Shown: positions 1 to 5,743 of the stretch, piece by piece
Position numbering within the stretch: the stretch's first letter is position 1
Layout of the letters: every line of letters begins with the position of its first letter
From: Verrucomicrobiia bacterium
Lineage (GTDB): Bacteria > Verrucomicrobiota > Verrucomicrobiia > Limisphaerales > UBA1319
Direction of reading: 5' to 3'
NCBI GenBank assembly: GCA_017880715.1
Contig: JADGRT010000142.1
Location: 1-7,305 of the forward strand
Length of the DNA stretch: 7,305 bases
Made by a program: the position numbers and the translations under genes
Notes under the pieces: generated by a model
Seen by the model: only the letters and a program-made list of their open reading frames with translations
Told to the model about the DNA's origin: nothing
Databases searched by the model: none

Positions 1-74
1 ACTGGGAGCGCCGGCATCTTGCCGGCGAGTCGTTGCCCTGCGGAAAAAGCCGGCAAGATGCCGGCGCTCCCAGT
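1..74. repeat. Composite palindromic element (palindrome of palindromes), copy 1
   Basis: Seen: positions 1-26 and 49-74 are perfect 26-bp reverse complements around a 22-nt spacer (27-48). Each arm also contains its own small hairpin, ccggca-tct-tgccgg, so the DNA can fold as one long stem or as two side-by-side hairpins. The outer end reads actgggagcg. The element lies beyond the 3' end of frr, and the window edge may cut it. Inference: a dispersed non-coding REP-like repeat (a REP pair, or BIME-like unit) of the type I remember as abundant in Pedosphaera-like Verrucomicrobiota. It has no T-run, so it is not a classical terminator. No transposase is visible. Confidence 0.85.
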
Positions 75-99
75 GGTTCACAGATAGTCACCTAAACCG

Positions 100-117
100 G
101 CAGACACGAATGTCCGC
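100..117. repeat. Degenerate single arm of the palindromic repeat family
   Basis: Positions 100-117 (gcagacacgaatgtccgc) match the reverse complement of the left-arm core of the element at 3788-3857 in 16 of 18 bases. The segment still folds as a 7-bp stem (one A/C mismatch) with a cgaa loop. It lies 25 bp from the composite element at 1-74. Inference: a decayed half-copy. A chance match is unlikely but not excluded. Confidence 0.5.
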
Positions 118-128
118 CCTACTTGCCA

Positions 129-148
129 GCGTCTTCATGGGAAGACGC
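129..148. repeat. Perfect 8-bp hairpin downstream of frr
   Basis: gcgtcttc (129-136) and gaagacgc (141-148) pair perfectly around a four-base loop. No T-run follows on either strand, so it is not a canonical intrinsic terminator. It sits between the frr terminator and the repeats at 1-117, making this short intergenic stretch a dense cluster of foldable units. Its function is unknown; it could stop 3' exonucleases or act as a back-up terminator. Confidence 0.5.
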
Positions 149-169
149 GGCGATGAAACCCGCACTCCT

Positions 170-193
170 AAAAAACAAGACCGTTACACGGTC
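170..193 (-). terminator. Intrinsic terminator overlapping the frr stop codon
   Basis: On the minus strand, GACCGT-GTA-ACGGTC forms a 6-bp stem and is followed by TTG and then six T residues. The frr TAA stop (186-184) starts in the loop and runs into the second stem arm, and the first stem arm is formed by the last codons. The stem is short, so termination may be partial; one mismatch further out, a CA/TG pair could lengthen it. It ends the pyrH-frr unit. Confidence 0.65.
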
Positions 194-744
194 ATGATTT
201 CCTTTTCCTTGGCGGCGAGAGCGGCGTCGATTTTGCCGATGAAATCGTCGGTCAGCTTTTGGATAGCCTTTTCGGCGGTCTTTTCCTCGTCTTCGGCGAG
301 TTTTCCATCCTGTTTAAGCTTTTTCAGGTGCTCGATGGAGTCGCGGCGCACGTGGCGGACGGCCACGCGGCCATCCTCGCTCAGTTTGCGGACCACCTTG
401 GTCAACTCCGTGCGGCGTTCCTGGCTCAATTCCGGGAGCACCAGTCGAATGCATTTTTTATCCACGGTCGGATTAATGCCGAGATTGCTTTTCTGGATGG
501 CCTTTTCGATGGGGTGGACCGTATTAACGTCCCAGGGTTGGATAAGAATCAGGCGCGGCTCGGGGGTGGTGATGCCGGCCAGTTCGCGGATGCGCATCTG
601 GGCGCCATAGACATCGACCACGACATTTTCGACCAGCGCGGGCGAGGCTTTGCCGGTGCGGACACCGGAAAATTCGTGAAGCACGACCTCTTCCGTTTTC
701 GTCATTTTCTCTTCCGCTTCGAACAGGATGTCATCGAGGGTCAT
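184..744 (-). CDS. frr: Ribosome recycling factor
   Basis: Known role: RRF acts with EF-G to split the post-termination ribosome and free the mRNA and tRNA in the cytoplasm. Seen: 186 residues, the usual family length (about 185). An N-terminal helix leads into the hallmark stretch FSGVRTGKASPALVEN (25-40), then the beta-rich domain II, with the NTVHPIEKAI motif at 74-83. The long C-terminal helices follow, with the conserved Arg-rich VRHVRRDS at 129-136. The frame stays open upstream to position 906, but the ATG at 744 is the start: it matches the family N-terminus (MTLDDILFEAEE) and has an AAGGA ribosome site 6 nt upstream. Upstream residues would overlap pyrH and resemble nothing. It is last in the pyrH-frr unit, 82 bp after pyrH, and its stop codon lies inside a terminator hairpin. 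Confidence 0.97.
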   Translation of the reverse strand: MTLDDILFEAEEKMTKTEEVVLHEFSGVRTGKASPALVENVVVDVYGAQMRIRELAGITTPEPRLILIQPWDVNTVHPIEKAIQKSNLGINPTVDKKCIRLVLPELSQERRTELTKVVRKLSEDGRVAVRHVRRDSIEHLKKLKQDGKLAEDEEKTAEKAIQKLTDDFIGKIDAALAAKEKEIMTV

Positions 745-750
745 AGCAAG

Positions 751-755
751 TCCTT
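751..755 (-). promoter_or_regulatory. Ribosome binding site of frr
   Basis: AAGGA on the minus strand, 6 nt before the ATG at 744. It is the clearest Shine-Dalgarno sequence among the five minus-strand genes, and it settles the frr start against the longer open frame that reaches 906. Confidence 0.75.
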
Positions 756-826
756 GGTTTGGATTTGGATTATTCTGTTTTTTTAGCTTGGCGGTTGTCT
801 CGGCGGCGGGTGTTTTAACACCGTCT

Positions 827-1579
827 TCAGGCGGTGACGAGGGTTCCCACTTTCTCTCCGAGAACGACCCGCCGCAGGTTGTGCGGCCGAAAAGCGTCGT
901 ACACAATGATCGGCATCTGATTATCCATGCAAAGGGAGAACGCGGTGGAATCCATGACCTTGAGCTGTCGCTGCAAGGCCTCCAGATAAGTGATTTGTTG
1001 ATAGCGTCTGGCTTGGGGATTGAGCAGGGGATCGCTGTCGTAGATGCCGTCCACCTTCGTGGCTTTCAAAATGACTTCGGCGCCGATTTCATTGGCGCGC
1101 AACGCGGCCGCGGTGTCGGTCGAGAAGAAGGGATTGCCGGTGCCGCCGCCAAAGATGACGACGCGCCCTTTTTCGAGATGCCGGACCGCGCGGCGGCGGA
1201 TGAAAGGCTCGGCCACCTGGGACATGATGATGGCGCTTTGGACGCGGGTGGGCACGCCGATTTTTTCCAGGGCGTCCTGGAGCGCCAGGGCATTGATGAC
1301 CGTGGCCAGCATGCCCATGTAATCGCCGGTGGCGCGTTCGATGCCGCGTTTGCTGCCTTGCAGTCCGCGGAAGATGTTGCCGCCGCCCACGACGATGACG
1401 ATTTGCACGTCCAGTTGTTGCACCTCGCGGATCTGTTGGGCCATGCTGTGAATGGCTTCGGGGCAGATCCCGACGCCCGCTTCGCCCCCCAGTGCCTCGC
1501 CGCTTAGCTTGAGCAGAATGCGGTCGTACTGGGGTTTCGCTTTGACCGTGAGCTTCTTTGCTTTGGTTGGTTGAGCCAT
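827..1579 (-). CDS. pyrH: UMP kinase (uridylate kinase)
   Basis: Known role: phosphorylates UMP to UDP with ATP, a step of pyrimidine nucleotide synthesis. The bacterial enzyme is a hexamer of the amino acid kinase fold and is regulated by GTP and UTP. Seen: 250 residues. The N-terminal ATP-site motif KLSGEALGG is at 24-32, GGGNIFRG at 65-72, and the UMP-binding GDYMGMLAT at 85-93. FIRRRA is at 126-131, GGGTGNPFFSTDTAA at 144-158, ATKVDGIYDSDP at 173-184 and DSTAFSLCMDNQMPI at 210-224, all in family order. The N-terminus carries a few extra basic residues before the first strand. The ATG at 1579 is the only usable start before the ATP motif, and it has no clear Shine-Dalgarno. A terminator separates the gene from tsf, and a promoter at 1589-1617 reads into it; frr follows 82 bp later. 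Confidence 0.98.
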   Translation of the reverse strand: MAQPTKAKKLTVKAKPQYDRILLKLSGEALGGEAGVGICPEAIHSMAQQIREVQQLDVQIVIVVGGGNIFRGLQGSKRGIERATGDYMGMLATVINALALQDALEKIGVPTRVQSAIIMSQVAEPFIRRRAVRHLEKGRVVIFGGGTGNPFFSTDTAAALRANEIGAEVILKATKVDGIYDSDPLLNPQARRYQQITYLEALQRQLKVMDSTAFSLCMDNQMPIIVYDAFRPHNLRRVVLGEKVGTLVTA

Positions 1580-1588
1580 TGACGCTTC

Positions 1589-1617
1589 TTTTTAACAATG
1601 TGCCGCCCCGTCGTCAA
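1589..1617 (-). promoter_or_regulatory. Sigma70-type promoter for pyrH-frr
   Basis: Minus strand: -35 TTGACG (1617-1612, 5 of 6 consensus), a 17-bp spacer, then -10 TAAAAA (1594-1589, 4 of 6). Transcription would start around 1580-1583, right at the pyrH ATG (1579). It lies downstream of the tsf terminator, where a new promoter is expected. Identified by eye only. Confidence 0.55.
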
Positions 1618-1699
1618 ATCCCTTTCTGAATCCTGAGCGGCCTGGCTGCGGAAGCGTTGCTACCGGGCGGTGGTTTATCCGCAGGCGGTCCGGCCCATG

Positions 1700-1729
1700 A
1701 AAAAGCCGGGTTCCAAACGGAATCCGGCT
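1700..1729 (-). terminator. Intrinsic terminator after tsf
   Basis: Minus strand: AGCCGGATTCC, loop GTTT, GGAACCCGGCT, then a T-run. This is an 11-position stem with one A/C mismatch. It starts 30 bp after the tsf stop. It separates rpsB-tsf from pyrH-frr, although these four genes are often described as one cluster. Confidence 0.8.
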
Positions 1730-1758
1730 GGTCAGAATCGGAGTCTTAAAATGGGCTT

Positions 1759-2601
1759 TTAAGCGGCGGGCGTTTCACCCACCTGGAAGCGCACAAAACG
1801 CCGGATGGCGATCTCATCGCCCAATTGTTTGGCGATGGTTTGCACGTATTCCTTAACCGAGATATCGCCGTTCTTTTTGACGTATCCCTGGTCAATGAGG
1901 CACATGGTTTGGAAATACTTTTCCAGCTTGCCCTCGATGATCTTGGCGATCGCTTGGGGCGGCTTGTTCTTGACTTGCTCCGCGGCGATCTCCTTTTCCT
2001 TGGCGATCAGGGCCGGATCGACCTGGTCGCGGGAGACGGCGATGGGGCTGGCAGCGGCGATTTGCAGCGTGATGTCGCGCACGAGCTGTTTGAAGTCATC
2101 GTGGGTGACGGTGGCTGGCTGACCGGCGCCGACCTCCACCAGGACGCCGACTTTGGCGCCGGTGTGGATATAGGCGGCCACCAAGCCGTTGCCTTGGACT
2201 TCCCAGCGCTGGAAACGCGGGATGCGGATGTTTTCACCCAGCTTGGCGACCTGGGCAGTCCGGGCGGGTTCCAAATCCGTTTTGGGATCGGCGGCCAGGG
2301 TGCGGGCGATTTCCTCGCTGAAGGCGCGGAAGGTGTCGTTTTTAGCAACGAAATCGGTCTGGCAATTGACTTCCACCAGGACGCCGAGACGCGAGTCGGG
2401 GGCGATGGATTGAGCGATGACGCCTTCCTTGGCTTCGCACAGCGCTTTTTTATTCGCCATTGCCAGGCCCTTTTTGCGGAGGATATCCACGGCGGCTTCG
2501 AGGTTGCCGTTGGTTTCCACCAGGGCCTGTTTGCAATTCATCATGCCCGCGTTGGTCATTTCGCGGAGTTTCACCACTAAAGATGCAGGAATTTGGGCCA
2601 T
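1759..2601 (-). CDS. tsf: Translation elongation factor Ts
   Basis: Known role: guanine-nucleotide exchange factor that reloads EF-Tu from its GDP to its GTP form. Seen: 280 residues, close to the E. coli length. An N-terminal UBA-like helical module (about 1-45) contains the conserved MTNAGMMNCKQAL (15-27). The signature TDFVAKN at 82-88 carries the Asp-Phe pair that inserts into EF-Tu. The core continues with YIHTGAKVGVLVEV, and IDQGYVKK and a basic C-terminus close the protein. The start is the ATG at 2601, which gives the family-typical opening (MAQIPASLVVKLRE). No convincing Shine-Dalgarno precedes it, so translation may be coupled to rpsB. It lies 73 bp after rpsB, across a foldable GC-rich spacer, and is followed by an intrinsic terminator. 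Confidence 0.98.
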   Translation of the reverse strand: MAQIPASLVVKLREMTNAGMMNCKQALVETNGNLEAAVDILRKKGLAMANKKALCEAKEGVIAQSIAPDSRLGVLVEVNCQTDFVAKNDTFRAFSEEIARTLAADPKTDLEPARTAQVAKLGENIRIPRFQRWEVQGNGLVAAYIHTGAKVGVLVEVGAGQPATVTHDDFKQLVRDITLQIAAASPIAVSRDQVDPALIAKEKEIAAEQVKNKPPQAIAKIIEGKLEKYFQTMCLIDQGYVKKNGDISVKEYVQTIAKQLGDEIAIRRFVRFQVGETPAA

Positions 2602-2628
2602 AGATAATCAGATTAAAACCGTTATGGG

Positions 2629-2673
2629 GAATGGGGTTCCCGCCCCCGGCGGGAGGGAACCCGGGAACCATTC
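2629..2673 (-). promoter_or_regulatory. Alternative hairpins in the rpsB-tsf spacer
   Basis: Seen: 2634-2645 pairs with 2651-2662 (12 positions, one mismatch) around a 5-base loop. The arm 2634-2641 could instead pair with the adjacent near-copy gggaacca (2663-2670), and gaatgg/ccattc (2629-2634 with 2668-2673) would extend that fold. The two near-identical 8-mers at 2655-2662 and 2663-2670 therefore compete for one partner. No T-run follows. Inference: an intercistronic attenuator, RNA processing site or stability element setting the S2 to EF-Ts ratio. Confidence 0.5.
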
Positions 2674-2674
2674 G

Positions 2675-3511
2675 TTATGCCTTGGGCGGATTGGCCAGGG
2701 AAGCCAGCGCTTCGGGTGTTGCGGGGGCCGGAACTTCGGCGGCGGGCACCGGAGCTGGGGCGGCGGCCGGGGCTGGGGCCGGAACCGGCGCGGCTTCAGC
2801 AGGCTTCTGGCGTCCATACTTGGCTTCGTATTCGGCCCGGGCTTGCACCACCGATTGCAGAATGGTGTGTAGCACCAGACGGACGGAACGGATCGCGTCG
2901 TCGTTGCCGGCGATCGGATAATCCACCTGGTCGGGATCGCAGTTGGTATCGACGATGGCCACGATGGGGATGCGGAGACGCCGGGCTTCGGCCACGGCGT
3001 TATGTTCGCGTTTGAGGTCCACGACGAACATGGCATTGGGTTGTCCTTCCATGCCCCGGATGCCGTCCAGGTTTTTGTGCATGCGCGCGGCTTCGCGGTG
3101 GAGCGATGCCTGTTCCTTTTTGCCGTAGTTGTTGATGGTGCCGTCCGTTTCCATCTTTTCGATGGATTTGAGGCGGTTGATGGAACGGCGGATGGTTTTG
3201 AGATTGGTCAGGGTCCCGCCCAGCCAGCGTTCAGTGACGAAGAACTGGCCGGCGGCCTGCGCGACATCTTTGATCGCTTCCTGGGCCTGTTTCTTGGTGC
3301 CCACGAATAAAACGCGTCCGCCGGTGCCCACGATTTGGGCCAGGAAACCGCAGGCGGCCTCCAACTGGGTCAGCGTCTGGCTGAGATCGATGATGTGAAT
3401 GCCGTTGCGGGCATCGAAGATGAACCGTTTCATCTTCGGGTTCCAACGTTTGGTCTGGTGCCCAAAATGAACGCCAGCTTCCAACAATTCCTTTACGCCA
3501 ATAGTTATCAC
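2675..3511 (-). CDS. rpsB: 30S ribosomal protein S2
   Basis: Known role: S2 is a structural protein of the small ribosomal subunit, needed for S1 docking, and in E. coli it represses its own operon. Seen: 278 residues. The N-terminus has LLEAGVHFGHQTKRWNPKM (9-27), then IFDARNGIHIIDL (31-43), LFVGTKKQAQEAI (68-80), the TERWLGGTLTN motif (93-103), the coiled-coil insertion (about 105-150), and PNAMFVVDLKREHNAVAEA (158-176). The core ends near 235. A 40-residue Pro/Ala-rich tail follows (about 238-278), which is longer than in E. coli. The start is GTG (3511-3509): no ATG lies upstream in frame close by, and this start gives the usual distance to the HFGHQ motif. Upstream is only a weak GGA. 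tsf follows 73 bp later. Confidence 0.97.
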   Translation of the reverse strand: MITIGVKELLEAGVHFGHQTKRWNPKMKRFIFDARNGIHIIDLSQTLTQLEAACGFLAQIVGTGGRVLFVGTKKQAQEAIKDVAQAAGQFFVTERWLGGTLTNLKTIRRSINRLKSIEKMETDGTINNYGKKEQASLHREAARMHKNLDGIRGMEGQPNAMFVVDLKREHNAVAEARRLRIPIVAIVDTNCDPDQVDYPIAGNDDAIRSVRLVLHTILQSVVQARAEYEAKYGRQKPAEAAPVPAPAPAAAPAPVPAAEVPAPATPEALASLANPPKA

Positions 3512-3527
3512 AAGGTTCCAATAGTTA
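3498..3527. repeat. Direct 10-bp repeat around the rpsB start codon
   Basis: ccaatagtta occurs at 3498-3507 and again at 3518-3527, exactly 20 bp apart, with the rpsB GTG (3509-3511) between the copies. The period of about two helical turns would suit a protein binding site on DNA, or a repeated binding element in the mRNA. Chance duplication is possible. No function is established. Confidence 0.4.
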
Positions 3528-3544
3528 GTGTCCGCCCACTTAGG

Positions 3545-3596
3545 GGCCGACCATCCCGCGGAATACGGGATTTAATTTAGTGTTGCGATGGCCGCC
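3545..3596 (-). promoter_or_regulatory. rpsB leader structures, proximal part
   Basis: Seen: ggccgaccatc (3545-3555) pairs with gatggccgcc (3587-3596) with one bulge and one wobble. The wobble is U-G only in minus-strand RNA; on the plus strand it would be an A-C clash. A smaller hairpin (atcccg 3553-3558 with cgggat 3566-3571) shares bases 3553-3555 with the first stem, so the two compete. It lies 34 to 85 nt upstream of the rpsB start. Inference: part of an S2 autoregulatory leader, as known in other bacteria. Confidence 0.4.
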
Positions 3597-3640
3597 GGAA
3601 TCCGCACGAACTCCGGGCAATTTAAGGCCGTTTTCATTTC

Positions 3641-3680
3641 CTTTTCCGGGGTTCCTGGACCAGCCAAAAGCCCCGAAAAG
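3641..3680 (-). promoter_or_regulatory. rpsB leader hairpin, distal part
   Basis: cttttccgggg (3641-3651) pairs with ccccgaaaag (3671-3680), giving 10 base pairs with one bulged base, and a small inner palindrome ctggaccag (3655-3663) lies in the loop. It falls right at the predicted 5' end of the rpsB transcript. There is no T-run on either strand. Possible roles are 5'-end stabilisation or S2 recognition. Confidence 0.4.
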
Positions 3681-3687
3681 AAGCGTC

Positions 3688-3716
3688 AAAGTAGACGATC
3701 GCGAATGCCCCGGCAA
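3688..3716 (-). promoter_or_regulatory. Candidate rpsB-tsf promoter
   Basis: Minus strand: -35 TTGCCG (3716-3711), 17-bp spacer, -10 TACTTT (3693-3688). The consensus match is only moderate (4 of 6 and 3 of 6). It is supported mainly by position: it lies between the aspS-side repeat and rpsB, and transcription from about 3681 would begin with the hairpin at 3641-3680, giving a leader of about 170 nt. The rest of the 363-bp aspS-rpsB gap holds the leader hairpins and the repeat at 3788-3857, with no credible gene. Confidence 0.3.
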
Positions 3717-3787
3717 CTGTTATTTTTGGGCGGCGGATCACTCGATCGCATCTCACTTTGTTCTGACACCCAATACCTTGGGGAGCT

Positions 3788-3857
3788 GGAGCGCGGACAT
3801 TCTTGTCCGCCTCTTCGTTCAGGTCGACGCCGAAGCGGACAGGAATGTCCGCGCTCC
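3788..3857. repeat. Composite palindromic element (palindrome of palindromes), copy 2
   Basis: Seen: 3788-3810 and 3835-3857 are 23-bp inverted arms with one mismatch, around a 24-nt spacer that adds a ttcg/cgaa pairing (3814-3817 with 3831-3834). Each arm folds on itself; the left arm is gcggaca-ttct-tgtccgc. It begins with the same ggagcgc as copy 1. It sits 17 bp beyond the aspS stop codon with no T-run. Inference: a REP-like dispersed repeat, perhaps protecting or ending the aspS mRNA. Confidence 0.85.
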
Positions 3858-3874
3858 GACAAGAGCGGGATGGC

Positions 3875-5674
3875 TCATTCTTTCTTGGTCACCTTCAATT
3901 CGAGGTGCAGGTCGCGCAGTTGCCCGGCCTCGACGGTCGCCGGGGACTGGGTCATCAGGTCCGTGCCTTTGGCCGTCTTGGGGAAGGCGATGACGTCGCG
4001 GATGCTTGGGGTGTGGCACAAGATGGCGACCAGGCGGTCGAAACCGAGGGCAATGCCCCCATGCGGCGGCGCGCCGTACCGGAAGGCATTGAGCAGGTAA
4101 CCAAACCGCGCCTGGACCATGTCGGGCGGGATTTGCAGCACCTGCTCGAAGATCATCTTCTGCACGTCGGGCTGGTGAATGCGGATGGAACCGCCGCCCA
4201 GTTCAACGCCATTGACGACGATGTCGTAATGCTGGCCGCGAACCTTTTTGGGATCGTTGAGCAACCAGGGGACGTCTTCGGCCACGGGCGCGGTAAAGGG
4301 ATGGTGGCTGGAATACCAGCGGTTCATTTCCTTGTCGAAGCTCAACAGCGGAAAATCGACAACCCAGAGGAAATTAAACTGGCTGGCCGGAATCTTCAAT
4401 TTGCCCTGGCTTTTGAGGAGGTCGGCACAGTAAAGGCGAATCTTGCCGAGAATTTCGCAAGCGGCCAGCCATTGATTGGCGGCGAACAGGATCAAGTCGC
4501 CTTCCTCAACGGCGAGTTTCCGCGTCAGCGCTTCCTTCTCGGCGGCACTGAAGAATTTAACGATGGGAGATTTCCATTCGCCCTTCTCCACTTTGATGTA
4601 GGCGAGGCCCTTGGCGCCAAAACTCTTGGCATATTCGGTCATCGTTTCGAGCTGGCCTTGGGTTACGCTTGCCATGCCTTTGGCATTGAGCGCCTTGACC
4701 ACGCCGCCGTCGGCGACGGTTCCACCGAAGGCCTTGAAGGCGCTGCCGCGAAACTCCTCGGTGAAATCCACCAGCTCCATGCCAAAACGGGTGTCGGGTT
4801 TGTCGATGCCAAAGCGATTCAAGATCTCGACGAAAGGAAAGCGCGGGAAGGGCGTGGGGATGTCCAGGTCAAGCGCGATCTTCCAGAGGCGTTTGAGCAA
4901 GCCTTCGATCAGCGCGTAAATGTCCTCGCGTTCGATAAAGGACATTTCGAGGTCTATTTGGGTGAACTCGGGCTGGCGATCGGCGCGCAGGTCTTCATCG
5001 CGATAACAGCGGGCCATCTGGTAATAGCGTTCCACGCCGGCGACCATCAGGATTTGCTTGAACTGCTGGGGCGACTGGGGCAGGGCATAGAACTGGCCCG
5101 GACTGGTGCGGCTGGGCACGAGAAATTCGCGGGCGCCTTCGGGCGTGGATTTGAAAAGGGTGGGAGTTTCGACTTCGAGGAAGCCTTGTTCGTCGAAGTA
5201 AGCCCGGGTTGCCATGGCCACTTTGCTGCGCAGGCGCAGGTTGCGCATCATTTCGGGCCGGCGCAGATCCAGGAAACGATATTGCAGCCGCAGTTCCTCA
5301 TTCACTTTGCCAGCCAGTTCGGGATCGTCGATGGGGAATGGCAGCACGGCGGCATCGTTGAGCACTTCCAGGGACTTGACGCCGACTTCGACCTCGCCGG
5401 TGGCGATCTTGAGGTTCGTGGTGCCGGCCGGGCGCTGGCGGACCTGGCCGGTGATCTGGATGACACTTTCGCTGCGCAGGCTGGCGGCGCGGTTGAAAAG
5501 CTCGGGTGCAAGGTCGGAGGGATCGAACACCGTCTGGGTGCGGCCTTCACGGTCGCGGATGTCGATAAAAATCAGGCCGCCCAAGTCACGCCGGGAGTGC
5601 ACCCAGCCGCACAGGGTTGCCGTTTGCCCGATGTGTGCCGGGCGCAGTTCGTTGCAATGATGAGTCCGTTTCAT
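3875..5674 (-). CDS. aspS: Aspartyl-tRNA synthetase, bacterial type
   Basis: Known role: class II synthetase that charges tRNA(Asp) with aspartate using ATP. Seen: 599 residues, the usual bacterial size. An N-terminal OB-fold anticodon domain (about 1-110) contains CGWVHSRRDLGGLIFIDIRD (22-41). Motif 1 region GFLEVETPTLFKSTPEGA is at 164-181, motif 2 RYYQMARCYRDEDLRADRQP at 216-235, and a GAD-type insertion at about 290-430 marks the bacterial form. HHPFTAP is at 457-463 and motif 3 GFDRLVAIL at 544-552. Leu31, in the RRDLGG stretch, matches the E. coli discriminating type rather than the His of the P. aeruginosa non-discriminating enzyme, while RPAGTTN (81-87) is less clear. The ATG at 5674 gives the expected N-terminus; the Shine-Dalgarno is weak. 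It is divergent from the protease gene, and the repeat at 3788-3857 follows its stop. Confidence 0.98.
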   Translation of the reverse strand: MKRTHHCNELRPAHIGQTATLCGWVHSRRDLGGLIFIDIRDREGRTQTVFDPSDLAPELFNRAASLRSESVIQITGQVRQRPAGTTNLKIATGEVEVGVKSLEVLNDAAVLPFPIDDPELAGKVNEELRLQYRFLDLRRPEMMRNLRLRSKVAMATRAYFDEQGFLEVETPTLFKSTPEGAREFLVPSRTSPGQFYALPQSPQQFKQILMVAGVERYYQMARCYRDEDLRADRQPEFTQIDLEMSFIEREDIYALIEGLLKRLWKIALDLDIPTPFPRFPFVEILNRFGIDKPDTRFGMELVDFTEEFRGSAFKAFGGTVADGGVVKALNAKGMASVTQGQLETMTEYAKSFGAKGLAYIKVEKGEWKSPIVKFFSAAEKEALTRKLAVEEGDLILFAANQWLAACEILGKIRLYCADLLKSQGKLKIPASQFNFLWVVDFPLLSFDKEMNRWYSSHHPFTAPVAEDVPWLLNDPKKVRGQHYDIVVNGVELGGGSIRIHQPDVQKMIFEQVLQIPPDMVQARFGYLLNAFRYGAPPHGGIALGFDRLVAILCHTPSIRDVIAFPKTAKGTDLMTQSPATVEAGQLRDLHLELKVTKKE

Positions 5675-5692
5675 GAGTTTGCTCTGATCTCA

Positions 5693-5727
5693 GGCCAACT
5701 AGCTGAAGCTGGTCGGCCCCAGGCCGA
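5693..5727 (-). promoter_or_regulatory. Competing hairpins in the aspS leader
   Basis: ggccaactagct (5693-5704) pairs with agctggtcggcc (5707-5718) at 10 of 12 positions. The segment tcggcc (5713-5718) can instead pair with ggccga (5722-5727) around a 3-base loop, so the folds are mutually exclusive. They lie 19 to 53 nt before the aspS start codon. Inference: a possible attenuation or autoregulatory leader. No T-box features are visible. Confidence 0.35.
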
Positions 5728-5743
5728 AAACTTCGCGCCGGGG

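Noticed and set aside
1..74. CRISPR array or tRNA/ncRNA gene at the repeat
   Set aside because: There is no regular repeat-spacer series, only one inverted pair; no cloverleaf or tRNA-like T-arm is present.
809..822. Terminator between pyrH and frr (ggtgtt/aacacc)
   Set aside because: A 6-bp palindrome with a 2-base gap and no T-run after it; frr is expected to be cotranscribed with pyrH.
745..906. A longer frr start at 906
   Set aside because: The extra 54 residues overlap pyrH and resemble no RRF, while the ATG at 744 has a good ribosome site and the family N-terminus.
728..1507. A 259-residue plus-strand open frame opposite pyrH, and similar ones opposite tsf (1825-2580) and frr (259-786)
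   Set aside because: The same antisense effect: His/Asp/Gly-rich low-quality translations opposite genes with full family motifs.
3580..4100. Short plus-strand frames across the aspS-rpsB gap
   Set aside because: They run through the palindromic element and into antisense aspS. Peptides such as SADILVR are translations of the repeat, not protein evidence.
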